A DNA stretch of 64,000 nt from Adiantum capillus-veneris (lineage: Eukaryota > Streptophyta > Polypodiopsida > Polypodiales > Pteridaceae): positions 20,752,991-20,816,990 of the forward strand of contig CM043942.1 in the NCBI GenBank assembly GCA_014529385.2, written 5' to 3'. The notes under the pieces are model-generated. The model had not been told where the DNA came from. It was given only the letters and a program-made list of their open reading frames with translations, and made no database searches. The position numbers and the translations under genes are program-made. The first letter of the stretch is position 1; the number at the start of each line of letters is the position of its first letter. Below, in pieces: positions 22,870 through 33,785 of the stretch.

Positions 22870-23268
22870 AATTGTGAGTTTATCTGTGTGTTCTAGCTCC
22901 TACTTGACCACCATTTCCCCTGATATGTCTTTTGGAGAGACAAAATCAGCATTTGGTTCCTGTAGAGTCATAGGCTCTTCTTCCTCGACTTCAGCTATTG
23001 AAATATCACCAAAAGTGTTTGAACTTCCTGTCACTTGCTGCACCTCTTCTTTGATTGATTCCAAGTCTTCATATTGCTCGTTTGTAGGCGCTCGACCTGA
23101 AGCATCTTCTTTGAATCTTAGCCCTTCTTCCTGCAGTTACTTTGCTTTGTTGACTTGCGGCTCCTCATTTGTACTATGCATTCGAGTTGGACAGTTTGTA
23201 ATCAAGTGTGTTATCGTACACTGATCGCAAAGAGAACCTATTTCTATATGACCAGTATTCAGGCTAGG
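22870..23268 (-). pseudogene. R1 second zinc knuckle and acidic linker
   Basis: Minus-strand text SLCDQCTITHLITNCPTRMH (about 23,235-23,176) is a C-x2-C-x3-H-x4-C knuckle, the same compact spacing as in the R1 and R3 gag. An acidic linker follows (AEVEEEEPMTLQEPNADF). Two stops interrupt it. It sits downstream of the first protease, so the knuckle-protease module appears twice in this element. Confidence 0.55.
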
Positions 23269-23271
23269 TAT

Positions 23272-24070
23272 CTAGTTTTTTGTTATTCCCATAACTGATA
23301 ACCCTGTTTCGAACTCATACTCAGATTCGTCATCTGTCTCACCCATAACCTTTAGCATGTAGTAGGGGACTATGTCATACCCATTATCATCACAAAATTT
23401 TGTTGGTGTGGTCTCATTAACACAGATATCCAAAGTAGCCAATATCTGAGTCCACTCTAGCGGTTCTAACGCCTCTTTCGAAAAAGGTTCTCTTATGTAA
23501 GCATCATCTTCTAAGACCCTCTCTAAGGAATTCTCATTTCTCCCAAAGTCACTACACTCCGATGCTCCGCACATCCATATTTCATTCTTTTTGCCCATCC
23601 ACGGATGGTCTGTTGATCCACTTTGTGTTGCAAAATCAAGATCTTCCACGGGCGTTCTAGTTACATCTTGGTAACTATGATTTCTCATATTTACACGTAT
23701 TGTGGTTTTAGCATGTCTCAAGTATAGATAATCATAACCCCAATCTTGTACCATCTTGAGTTGTCTCATGAATGGTCTTCCAAGGATGATTTCATAGTTA
23801 TTTTTCTTACCAAAGTCAACTATGGCAAAAGTATGCGCATACTCTATACCACAAGAAGACACCACTATCGCTTCTAGCAATCCCATGGGTCTTTCCAAAT
23901 GCCCATCAGCTAACTGTAATTTTATTCTGGTTGTTCTAAAGGCGGGCCTACCCCATTTCTCCCATATTCATTTTGTTGCTATGGAAATTCCTGCTCTGCT
24001 GTCAAGTATAGCTTTCGTTTCAATCCCATTGTACTCGACAGGCAAAGTGGAATTACCATCTTCTCCTTCA
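23272..24070 (-). pseudogene. R1 first aspartic protease
   Basis: The active-site part ends the upstream frame: ETKAILDSRAGISIATK (about 24,020-23,968), with the usual D-S-G changed to D-S-R. After a frameshift the rest reads QLADGHLERPMGLLEAIVV, SSCGIEYAHTFAIVDFGKK, NYEIILGRPFMRQLKMVQDW, the ILGRPF motif of Ty3/gypsy proteases. A conserved tail follows (EWTQILATLDICVNETTPTK). The H element has a closely matching protease at 51.2-52.0 kb and R3 a more distant one, which ties the three elements together. Confidence 0.8.
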
Positions 24071-25719
24071 CAGTACTCTCCTACTTTGTTCAGAGATACC
24101 GGTCTTACATTTGATCTAGGCTTCTCGATCTCATCTAGCTCTTTTTCCAGGAACCTTAACGGGCTTTTGATCCCAATTTTTTTCAAGAATTTTCCTATAT
24201 CCGTCCACATACTTGGCCTGATTTTCAAAAGTTCTGCCAACGTAATTGTGCACTTCACTGGCGTGGATAGCAAGTCAGTCAAAATTTTTGTGTCCAGTTC
24301 TTTTGTCCCCCCTAGCCTCTGTGATGGAACTCTCATAATCTCAGACTTTACCTCAAAATCTCCCATGTACTGTGGCAAAGTTCTTAACAATGCAGGTCTA
24401 CTGTCTTCGGAGGCTATTGATCCTACGTCACCATGATATGACCTCGCATCAACACTCATTTGTGGTCTATCTAATATCATTTCAGGAAATGGTGCTGGTC
24501 TAGCATCCTCTTCTCTTTTTTGGGCATCTCGGACAGCCTTCCATAACTCCTCTAGCCACCTCTCCTCAACTATAGGAACATAGGGTGGGAAATCCCTCAT
24601 TGATTCATCTGTTGTATTTTGGACTACCCTCGAGTCTTGCAACCTTGGCAGTGGCTCTTCCCTATGATCCACTTCTTCTCTAGGCAATTTGTCTACTTTA
24701 ATGCTCTCAACTTTGTGCAGCACTGGGGTGACTATCCTATCCTTCAATTCTGGTGGAGGTGGTTCTAGCAATGCTTGAGCAGTTTTAATGAGTTGCTTAC
24801 ACATTTCTAGCTTTTGCTTCTCTAGTTCAAGATAAGGATGGGTCACCCATATTTGTTCTAAGGTCTGTCTATTTGCCAATCTAGCCTCAGAAGCCTGTAA
24901 AATCGCGTCTAAAGGCTCATTCACTTTGTCCACTAGGACATATCCTCCTGAACTAGCACTCTTGGGTGCTTCAACAAGTTTAAGGGTTTCAGCTTCCCTT
25001 TGCTGTGTCTGTTGCTCTTGAGTTTTTTCCAACTCAGCCGTAACAACCTTTTCTTCTCCTTTCTCCCTTTCTAGTCTCGCTTTCATTCTAGTCCTTCTTG
25101 CTCGTCTAGAGTTTCTACGGCTTTTGGAACTCTTACTAGTCTCTCCATCTGTAGGCTTCTGCTCTTGCACTTTTGCTTGTTCCCTTGTGACAACGTTTAT
25201 TGGAGAAACTTGCTTACTTTCATCTTCTTTTTGTTTAAACACCTGCTCTTTTGTTGTTGTCGTCTCTCCTTTTGTTGTGGCTCGTTCTTTCTCTAATTTG
25301 CTGGTAGAAGGAAAGTCAACATGTGGTTGCATTTTACCTTTATTTCTTGGATTCTTAGGACAATCCAAAATCATATGTGTGACTGCACACTCATTACAAT
25401 ATACATTTATCATGATATCATGGTGTGGACAATCCTTAATCAAGTGATCACTACTACCACATCTGTCACATGGACGTATTGGTTGTTGTGGCAATACCTG
25501 ATATTGACCTTGAAGTGGCCTCTGATCTACCACATATCTTCCTATTTGAAGCTCATGACTCACATATGCATTTCTAGCAGCTATGGGTATTTCACTCAAG
25601 AACACTTGTTCCTCTACAGGATGATATCTAGGCGGTTGAGACATAACATGCTCAAACCCTGGTGGATTCTTAGGTCTATCTATAGTCGGGACAATGTTGT
25701 GTCGGATGGTCCCCTCCAC
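23968..25719 (-). pseudogene. R1 gag C-terminal part with zinc knuckles, leading into protease
   Basis: A 583-codon minus frame. It starts as a frameshifted continuation of the capsid frame (PKNPPGFEHVMSQPPRYHP). Two knuckles: PCDRCGSSDHLIKDCP (C-x2-C-x4-H-x4-C) and YCNECAVTHMILDCP (C-x2-C-x3-H-x4-C). A Lys/Glu/Arg-rich segment follows (SRRNSRRARRTRMKARLERE), probably RNA-binding or coiled coil, then a helical region (SMWTDIGKFLKKIGIKSPL) and the protease active-site segment. Nucleocapsid-type knuckles bind the element RNA during packaging. A frameshift near 25,690 separates it from the capsid. Confidence 0.8.
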
Positions 25720-26932
25720 ATGTCATGCACCTATGTCGTTGAGGAATTTTATAGGCTGGTACTCTGTCAGAGTGGTTGATGCGTTGCATCACATTCTCTA
25801 TGATTTGCTCCTCAACATTTACTTGGTTTTGTCCTAAATTCCCGCTTTGATTCTCAAGATCAGCGGTTTTCTTTTTCTCACTCACATCATTCATCTTCTT
25901 CTGACCATCTTCGTAGAATTTGCAATTGTCAACTAGGTCAACTGCCGCTTTGGTCACCTCTTCCAAGGTTTGGTATCTTTTCACGTATAGGTCCTTTTGG
26001 AGATTCTCATTCCTAAGCCCTCTGATGAAGCATAGGATATGACGTTCTGGCATGGGTAACTCTTGGGTAGGACATCTAGCAACATATTTCTTGAAACACG
26101 GTATTGCTTGTCGCAATGTTTCTGTTTCGCCTTGTTTAAATTCCTGAATCTTAGGAAGGGTGTTATGTTTTATGCCCCTCTTTGTGAATTCTTGAACAAA
26201 TTCATCCAACATTTTCTCAATGGTTGTGAAATCTCTCCGGTTAGATAGTTCAAACCATGCTTGTGCATTGTCCTCCAATGTAAGTCCGAAACCCTCATAC
26301 TGCATGTGGAAGTCCTCTACTCGTTCTGCTCGTAGGACTTGCTTGAAAGCCGAGACATGGGTGTATGGGTCTCCTATGCCATTGTACTTTCTATTTACCC
26401 ATTTTCTTAGCTGAGATGGTCTTATACTTTGGGGTGCAAAGTATGGAACCATACTCCTCTCTGGTATCGTTTCATCTCTCGTTATCGCTCTAGGAGGAAA
26501 TCCAGGTGGTGGTCCCCTCTTTGGAATTCTCTTAGAGGTTCCTGTGTTTGGTGGATGTATCTGAGGTCCTTCATTGACCAAATATCCACTCATCTCTAAT
26601 TTGGTTCGCGGATTTGTGCTTTCTACAGCTCTATATTCTCGTCCATACTTGTCAACAAATAAAGATGTCCATTGTTGGTCGACCTCGTATGTATAGATAT
26701 ATAAGAGCTTGTATTATGTCAGCTCATCTGGGTAAGGTTCTAAGCAACTGTAAAGGTTAAATTGATTTCCATTTATATATCTATATAGTCCTTCACTTTC
26801 ATGGTTATACGTCCAAACTCTCTCCACAAAATTGGTCTTTATGTACTGTAGGTTTGGAAGATCTATTCTGGGCGGGTGCTCATCTATCCCTGCAATCCAT
26901 GTGCTTGTATAAGCTGAGTCTGATGTCAACAT
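25676..26932 (-). pseudogene. R1 gag N-terminal and capsid part
   Basis: The main frame (26,593-25,676, 305 codons) reads RKWVNRKYNGIGDPYTHVSA, AFKQVLRAERVEDF, NAQAWFELSNRRDFTTIEKM, QEFKQGETETLRQAIPCFKK, ILCFIRGLRNENLQKDLYVK: the retrotransposon gag (capsid) pattern. It ends in a zinc knuckle CMTCGGDHPTQHCP (C-x2-C-x3-H-x4-C). Upstream, the same frame continues to 26,932 through one TAA at 26,714 (VERVWTYNHESEGLYRYING). A WTY-type segment in the R3 gag (NDHWTYDLHTEVL) supports this N-terminal extension being real coding DNA. Confidence 0.8.
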
Positions 26933-27370
26933 GACTTCTAGGCTTAACAGATCTAGCTTTCTGTAGTAATACCTCTCTCAGTGTGTTCAAGTGTTTTGGT
27001 CAAGGAAAATCCAAAACTATGTCCAAAACCGTGAGCGTTTTCTCACAATTCTCTCAAATTGTCGATTTTAGACACCCCTGACCTCCGGATGCATTTTGAG
27101 GCCTTAAACACCGTTGGCAACCATTTTGGTCAATTTACACTAAGATCTATAGTGCTGCTTTCAAGCTACATTTTGATAAAAAAAACTTTTGGAATCGGAG
27201 TCCGTATGTGAAAGTTATGACCAAAATAGTGAGATGTAATTTGGAAAGTTGCTCTATCTGATGTTTTTGAAAGTGGTCAGTTTGAGCCTAAAATTGGTGT
27301 GTGCACTCCTTAGGCAATGATAAACCCAGTGGTATACTTGGTTTCAAAAAAATTTCTCAAAAATTTTTCT
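26933..27370 (-). other. R1 leader, gag-proximal part
   Basis: Non-coding AT-rich DNA between the palindrome array and the gag start. It carries degenerate array-like text but no recognisable palindrome. Confidence 0.5.
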
Positions 27371-27374
27371 TGAC

Positions 27375-28835
27375 TTGTCTATCGCGATAGGCTCACCAAG
27401 TACCCCTTGCAAATGTCCAAATGCACTCAAACTTTGTGTACAGGGTATAATGGGCCTTTTGAACCCAAATATGAAGTCAGATTTGAATTTTGATTTTTCT
27501 ACAGTGAATTCCTGAGTCTATCACGATAGACTCACCAGAGTGTTACTGGGATACAATTGTTCAACTGTTTTTATAGATTTGAGTTCCCCCTTCTCTTGAG
27601 ATACTACTCACCAAGTTTCAACCTATTTGGAATACTTTTCCTTTGTAACTTGTATCAAACAACAATTTCTTTTCTGATATTATGAAGTAATCCTCTTAGA
27701 TGCACTTACAATACTCCAAATTTACTCAAATTTTAACCATAGGCTCACAACAACATGTAGAACAAGGCCCTGAGGTCAGTTTTCAAAAATTTCAATTTTT
27801 GTGAAAAAGCCTCAGTTAATTGCGATAGACTCAGCAGATTCTTCATTTTTTTAAAATTTTCCAGATTTCTCTTCACCACTGTGTTCCCTATGCTTTGTAC
27901 ATCTTGTTCACCAATTTCCACTTGTTTTGGACTTTTTCTTAGGTTTCTAACTCCAACTCTAGAATTCTAAGTCTATCTGATCACTAGAAAATAGACTTAG
28001 GATGACTTCCCAATGTCCAAAATCCACCAAATTTTGTGTGTAACCTCCTGAGAGGCTAAACAAGCTATGCTCCAGAGGGTTTTGAAAATTTTAATTTCTT
28101 TGGCCCTGCTTTGAGTCTATCGCGATAGACTCAGCAAGTACCCCTTTTATAGGTCAAACTTGAACTTTGACTATACCACTGTGTTCCAACATCTTTCCTT
28201 AGTCCTCCTACCAATTTTCAAGTGGTTTGGACTTTTACTTTGTCAGTTAGATCAGATCTGGTGTTTTCTACAAGCTGAATCCTCTCAAATGGTCTTAGAC
28301 CCACTTTTTGATGTCCAAATGACTTCAAAATTCTTATGTGTCCTTGATAGCACCTTTCCAAGGTATGCCACAGAGGTTTTTGAAAAATTTGGTTTCTATC
28401 AATGGGTTCTTAGTTGATCGCAATAGACTCACCAAGTATGCTAACATGATACATTTTTCAAATTTTCTCTTCACAGATGTGTTCCCTACCCTCTGTAGAT
28501 CATGTGTACCAAGTTTCACAAGGTTTCGAAATTTGGTCAAGTCCCTTTACCCAATTTGTCTCTGAACTTAGACTCTAAACACCAGACTTGAGGTTTAGTG
28601 GTCAAGCATGTGTCCAAGTACACTCAATTTTTGGGAGCAGCCTTGTATTGATGTGTTTTACTTGTGGTATGAGGGGTTTTGCCTGATTGTGATTCTATCT
28701 CCAATTCATCAGTCTATCGTGATAGACTAGGCAGAGAGCCACTGGGAAGTGATTTTTTTCTCTGTTTTTGGGCAGTTTGGTTCCCAATGCCCTTAGAAGC
28801 CTATCCCCAAAGTTTCATTCAATTTGGACTTCTTT
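27375..28835 (-). repeat. R1 leader array: roughly 299-bp units with a 20-bp palindrome
   Basis: Six copies of a palindrome matching GAGTCTATCGCGATAGACTC, centred at about 27,384, 27,523, 27,822, 28,122, 28,420 and 28,719. Spacings are 139, 299, 300, 298 and 299 bp. The 28,113-28,132 copy is a perfect 20-bp palindrome; others differ at 1-6 bases. From the second copy on, a box reading CCAA..TTTC......TTTGG begins 87-88 bp to the right of each palindrome centre (27,611; 27,911; 28,211; 28,509; 28,807). Sequence between the two elements has diverged much more. The array lies between primer site and gag, so it would be part of the genomic RNA leader. Confidence 0.9.
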
Positions 28836-29612
28836 TCCGTTGGATTCCAGCATTTCACACTTCACTTCCTTACACTCAGAAAAAGCAAATTCCCACTTAG
28901 ATGCACAAGCACTGATACAAATGCTTTGAAATTTCACATACAAGCTCCAGAGCATATGCAAAACAAGGTCTTGAGGTCAAACTTTTTTTTTGTTGAAAAT
29001 TGCAGATTTGGTTTCAGATTTTTTGTTTTTGTTTTTTTTAGAGTTTTTTTTTTAATAATGGGTTGGACCAAATCTGTGTTTTCCCCCTGCCTTAAGGTCT
29101 CCAATGCAAAAACAAGCACTCAAATCGGCTTTCAAACGACCATTTTAGAGCATTTTTACCAAAATCAGCACAATTTCGCCTTTTGTGTTTTCAAGCACAT
29201 TTTCATGTCAAAATTGCTCTAGATCAACATCAGATGTCCTACACTACCTAAAGTCCTACTTTGGATGGTTGAATGGTTGTTTTTTCTTTCTGGAAAGCAA
29301 ACAGACTCCTGCTTACCTTTTGCGTTTTTCTTTGCATTTTTTTCTCTTTCAAGTTCTTCACAACCATAAGTCACAACCAAACACACAAACCATAAAACCT
29401 ATTCTAAACACACAACAAAATAATATAACCATATCTCAACCTCATGGTGGACCACCTCAGTGAGACGCAGGCTCCCTAGCTATCCCTCGGTCAATAGATC
29501 CACTCTCTGACTTCCTACTAAGAAGGCAAATGGTGACAGCACTCTAGAAAACTCTAGAGAAACGCTATACTGTCAAACACGAGTGATGCGGTCTATGCTA
29601 GTTTAGGCGCTT
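28836..29612 (-). other. R1 leader, LTR-proximal part
   Basis: AT-rich, T-run-containing non-coding DNA between the palindrome array and the primer-binding site. No gene was recognised. Confidence 0.5.
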
Positions 29613-29633
29613 CGTCCCCGGCAGCCGCGTCAA
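29613..29633 (-). other. R1 primer-binding site (degenerate)
   Basis: On the minus strand TTGACGCGGCTGCCGGGGA follows the LTR end ...GCTAACA. It resembles the TGGCGCCGCTG.CGGGGA sites of H and R3, with changes near the start. Confidence 0.65.
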
Positions 29634-30719
29634 TGTTAGCGGGTACGCCAATGTTAGCGGGTACGCCGCGACGGACGATGGAGCACATCGAGAACACAGA
29701 CCAACAAACTATCAATCCGAGGACGTAGCTGACCCGACTAGGACATGGAGGCTATCTCGGGGTTGTCAACCCTGAGCTATACACGAACAACACTCTACAT
29801 TTACTAATCCTACCACAACACTACCATAAAGAAAAGAAACAAACAACGCATCCTACGAAACACTACAAGCTCGAAACAGTCTCAAATCATATCGAAATGA
29901 CTCAAAATCGGAGGGCAAGACTCACAAGGACATATCCTATATGGCCAAACACCTAAACCCTGAAAACCATAACTATAAGACCTCTAATCGCTATCGCGAT
30001 AGACTCAAAACAACAATTCCAAAGTGTCCGAAACTGATCTACATAGACATCAACACGAAGAGCTTCTCGCCCTAATTCTAACGACTACTTGATCATTCAG
30101 AACGGATGTTGTTTGAGGTACTTACGACCAAATATAGCTCGTAGGTAGCAGGCGGGCTCGCGATGTGGTCCTTGGCTTGCATTGCTTGCGTCGACGTGGA
30201 GAGCTCCTGCTAACACGCTCCTACTCTCATATCTGCAATGTGATTAGTGTGCGTGATGGTGTGTGTGCGTGAAGCTCACTACTGTGTGCTGCAGAACCCA
30301 CGACTGTATATTAATTGAGATAACGTAATGTGTCCTTACAAAGCCTTAGGTTTAAGCTTATATACCAAGCCTTCAAACCTAATGTCCGGCCAAATGACCT
30401 GAATTGTCCCTAGGCTTCTACAGAGCTTAATTACAAGGAACTGAGTTGGCTTTACTCATTATACAAGCATCTGTGGCCAAAATACAAGTGCCGACTTAAA
30501 ATATGAGGTTTCCGTAAACATTACAAAAGTGGCCATAATGGCTCAAAATAATAATAACGGGATATTCGATGACGTCCATGAACTCGTATCTTCATGTTGT
30601 AGCATCCATCTTCATCTTCATTACTTCATCACCATCTTCATGTGGAATCTTTACAGAATCTTTGAGGAATCTTAATGGAATCTTTGTGGAAACGTTGTTG
30701 AAAGGGCGTCCTTTCAACA
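29634..30719 (-). repeat. R1 5' LTR
   Basis: Minus-strand ends TGTTGAAAG...GCTAACA. It is followed by GACAC, the target duplication. The first 18 bases on the + strand are tandemly duplicated. It contains one more copy of the palindrome core (GCTATCGCGATAGACTC, centre 29,996), matched at 19,476 in the other LTR. Confidence 0.85.
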
Positions 30720-30724
30720 GACAC

Positions 30725-31217
30725 ATTGAGGTAAAAATTTCAAGAGTTTGCAAAAACTCATATTATTTACATTTTCTTGACATTTTAGGCCAAATTAAGT
30801 TTTGACTTGACTTAGAGGCTTAAAATAGCTCATGAAAAGACTGTCCAGGGCAAAAGTTCAAAAAAGTATTCATTCTACGCCTAAAGTAAATAATTGTGAT
30901 TATTTACTTTCAGCTCAAAATTGACCAGAGACTCTATGCATGTGTGCAAACAACTTTTGTAAAGGACTATAGAATTTGGATCACCAAAGTGATCAAAAAT
31001 TGGGTAAAATTTGAAGTCTATACTGACTTTCGATAAGTTGAGTGTAAATTGGAAAAAATTTTGTTCAAACTCAATGAAACTTGATTCATAGACTTATATT
31101 GATGTGATAGACATGTGTACATGCTCACTTGATCAAAAAGATGCAAAAATTTGCCAAACGTATATAATCGTGATTATTTACATCTGTCCCATTTTTAAAC
31201 TTTTTTGACCAAGTAAG
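30725..31217 (+). other. leader of element H, second segment, with palindrome copies
   Basis: Continuation of the H leader after R1. It holds palindromes TAAATAATTGTGATTATTTA (centre 30,896) and a variant at centre 31,170, and a TTCAAACTCAATGAAACTTG box at 31,064-31,083. The next part is at 47,615, after R2. Confidence 0.8.
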
Positions 31218-31222
31218 CATAC

Positions 31223-32704
31223 TGATAGCGGGAAAAAGAGCAGTGCAATCGGGTGGCCTCTGTACTTGTGCACACTTCACAAACCACGCCTCATGCAAAC
31301 AAGCAGGCACCACCCTAAATTAAGAGGTTTAGGGACCTCACACATAGTGCACATAGGCAAGTGAGACTTTTGGCATTATGATGGCATCAAAACATATGGC
31401 AAAACACATAGAAACGAAGCTTAGGGACTTTATGTAGCATATATATACACAAGACATCAGCTTAACAATACAACGGCATCTGATCATACATAACAAGGAT
31501 ATAGAGAAGCAACCCAGGGATGGCATAATCCCTTGTCAAAAAAAACAATCAACCCAGCAAGTAGGTATGATCCTACTAGCAACACATCAATACCTTAGAG
31601 AATGATGGCGAGGATGGTGGCCATGGAGCATGAGAGAAGACTCCTTATTTAGGTTTTAGGGCTAGTAATGTAGCATACTAGAGGGAGAGAGAGAGAGAGA
31701 GGGAGAGAGAGTAGAGCTCCATCCATAGCTCCTCGTTGTGAGCAATGTCGTCATAGCTTCATTGCTTGGTGAAGGGGGTGAAGTGTTGGTTTTGAGTGAG
31801 AGAAGGCCTCCTTATATAGGTTTCTGAGAGGGTTTAAGATTAGGGATAAACATGCTTAAATCCGCTGATTGGGGTTACTTTTTGCTTAGGGTGGTCAACA
31901 GATTGAGGTCACCTGATATGTCACCATCAAGATATTCTCTAGAGTGATGTGAGAGGGGAGGGTAAATGCTGATTTTTCTTATTGTGACACATGGGGATAA
32001 GGCCTTGACCAGCATTTAAGAGCAGGTAAGGTGGCTGTTAAAACTGGAGGTTCTGCACATGTCAAGGGGGGACCTGCTGGGTCCTCCTGAATATCAAATT
32101 CTCAAAAAATCCTCAACCATGGCTTCTTTTGACATGTGTTCTTTGAAAAAATCACATGTCTCTTTTCAACTCAAAAGTCTTTATCCTTGTTGACTCACCT
32201 TAACCATAAGATTTTTCCCTTTTCTCCTCTTGTAACTGCATTGTTGATGCCCAATCACTGCTTCTAGTAACAGTGAAGTGTTACCTACCAAATACTTATG
32301 GTGCAGTAAAAAATATTTACCTAGGTAAAAAAAGTTACTGTAGGTAAAAGTGATTTGTATTTACCATGTAGGTGAAAAATATTTACTGTAGGTAAAAAAT
32401 ATTTACTGTCGGTAAAAAAGTGAAAACGAAGTATGCTGTGCAGTGAGTCCACACGAACATCCTCGTGTAAATTTCACTAGAAATTCACACCTAGAATGGG
32501 TTATTCTGTAAGATATAGGTTGTAGGCATGCATAAGAGCTCGTTCCCACGTATCTTCTGTCCATGCCACTTTTTACTCTTTGGTGCTTGTGAAGTAGATT
32601 TTTCTTCTCTTTTGAGATCCCTTGGACTAGAGTATCTTCATCTCCCCAACAACTGACTGTGCCTTTATTGCATCTTCAGAAAGGGTCCTAAAAACCATGC
32701 ATCA
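31223..32704 (-). repeat. R2 3' LTR
   Basis: Direct-repeat partner of 46,112-47,609. Minus-strand ends TGATGCATGG...CCGCTATCA. It carries GAGAG microsatellite text (31,681-31,710) and CCTTATATAGG near 31,811, the reversed TATA box. The inner end has repeated GTAAAAAATATTTAC-like motifs (32,310-32,415). Confidence 0.85.
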
Positions 32705-33161
32705 TATAGCCCTCCCCCTTAAGCTAGAGGTATTTGATGGCTCTAGCTGTAGGTTGTGCTACAATAGGGTTCTCTTGAATACTTACCCACCTGGTACCAA
32801 TTGAATTTGCCATGTTACTGCTTTCTTGGCTGATGCACCCTGTTTAGTACTTTCTGATGAATAATTGTATCCATCCATGACTAACAACTGGTCTCCTAGA
32901 CCCTTGAAAGCCATACCCCATCCATTGTCAATATCCGCTTTCACTAGTAGCATTCTCTTTTTTTCTTTTTTTCTTCTCTTTTTTTTTTTTTTTGCCCAAC
33001 CCCTCGTTGAGCATTCATGCTCAACCATAGTATTATTTAGGTAAAAGATGACTGTATAGAGAGAATTATATAACATAGAGCTATAGACTGTATAAGAAAA
33101 ATGATAGTATAGTGGCTATATAGATAGCATAGAGATAGAGAAAAAAGCATCTGCTACTGCA
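32705..33161 (-). other. R2 polypurine tract and 3' non-coding region
   Basis: The polypurine tract is at 32,709-32,720 (minus). The rest has no recognised coding text; an A/G-rich run sits at 32,958-32,993. Confidence 0.6.
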
Positions 33162-33785
33162 TCACCCTCCAGGGTCAAATGGAAAGCTCAAAGCTCCCCC
33201 ACGCATGGTGTAGAATCCACCTGGATCAAAAGTAAAGCATTGCTCATTGCCATCAACCTGTAAAACATGTATATCCAAGCCTTCCTTTGCACTTGTAGGC
33301 CAATAGACAGGCCACCCTTCCAGCTCTTTATAGCACGGAGCTTCGTCACCCGGCATCCATAATCCTTCGTGTCCACTATAAGCATACTTGCCATCACTTG
33401 AGAAACCTGAATCATAAGCAGCTATCCTACCATCTGCTACAGAACCCTCCATGGTATAGTCCACTTCAAAAAAACCTCGCCATTGACACAAAAATATATG
33501 TAAAGCAACCTCCAATAACACATGTATCCATAGCATCACATAACATAGCAAGACCCTGCCATTTGCCTCCACTTGCTGCATAGCCAAGCAAACCTGATCA
33601 CTTTTCAAACCTGTATCCAAACCCTCTGTAAACGTCTCCACAACCATCTCTTTATACTCAGAAACATGACCTACTAGAAATTCAACCTGTGCAAATACCT
33701 CATCACCAACAAGGTTGACGGCACCTTCCCTTAATTGGATATGGTGTTGGGTTACCGTCACTCCTTTAAGGTGCTCGTAATCAGT
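33162..33785 (-). CDS. R2 terminal reading frame of unknown function (C-terminus PFDPGG)
   Basis: A minus frame continuous with the protease frame, but after LREGA the text no longer resembles reverse transcriptase. It runs from VNLVGDEVFAQVEFLVGHVS through YAYSGHEGLWMPGDEAPCYK and VYWPTSAKEGLDIHVLQVDG to CFTFDPGGFYTMRGGALSFP and FDPGG, then stops at 33,162. FDPGG occurs twice. The terminal PFDP-G motif recurs at the end of the R4 reading frame (61,586), also near the 3' LTR. No known domain was recognised. The junction looks like a deletion fusing the polymerase start to this segment. Confidence 0.45.
   Translation of the reverse strand, partial: TDYEHLKGVTVTQHHIQLREGAVNLVGDEVFAQVEFLVGHVSEYKEMVVETFTEGLDTGLKSDQVCLAMQQVEANGRVLLCYVMLWIHVLLEVALHIFLCQWRGFFEVDYTMEGSVADGRIAAYDSGFSSDGKYAYSGHEGLWMPGDEAPCYKELEGWPVYWPTSAKEGLDIHVLQVDGNEQCFTFDPGGFYTMRGGALSFPFDPGG

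Larger units (their letters stand above)
19175..30724 (-). mobile_element. LTR retrotransposon R1 (gag-protease, no reverse transcriptase), with target duplication
   Basis: A minus-strand element of about 11.5 kb inserted into the leader of H. The 5-bp target duplication GACAC lies at 19,175-19,179 and 30,720-30,724. LTRs are at 19,180-20,204 (inner end truncated) and 29,634-30,719. Order in element direction: 5' LTR, primer site, long leader with palindrome array, gag, zinc knuckles, protease, a second zinc knuckle and protease-like domain, a W-P-K repeat region, and the 3' LTR. No reverse transcriptase, RNase H or integrase motifs are visible, so it would need functions from another element. 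LTR divergence and stops show an older insertion than R3. Confidence 0.85.

Noticed and set aside
23822-24436. 204-codon plus-strand frame opposite the R1 gag-protease
   Set aside because: A shadow of the minus-strand coding region, which has clear protease motifs.
27375-28835. Regularly spaced palindromes as a CRISPR array
   Set aside because: The spacing is about 299 bp, the intervening sequences are homologous to each other, and the context is a plant retrotransposon leader.
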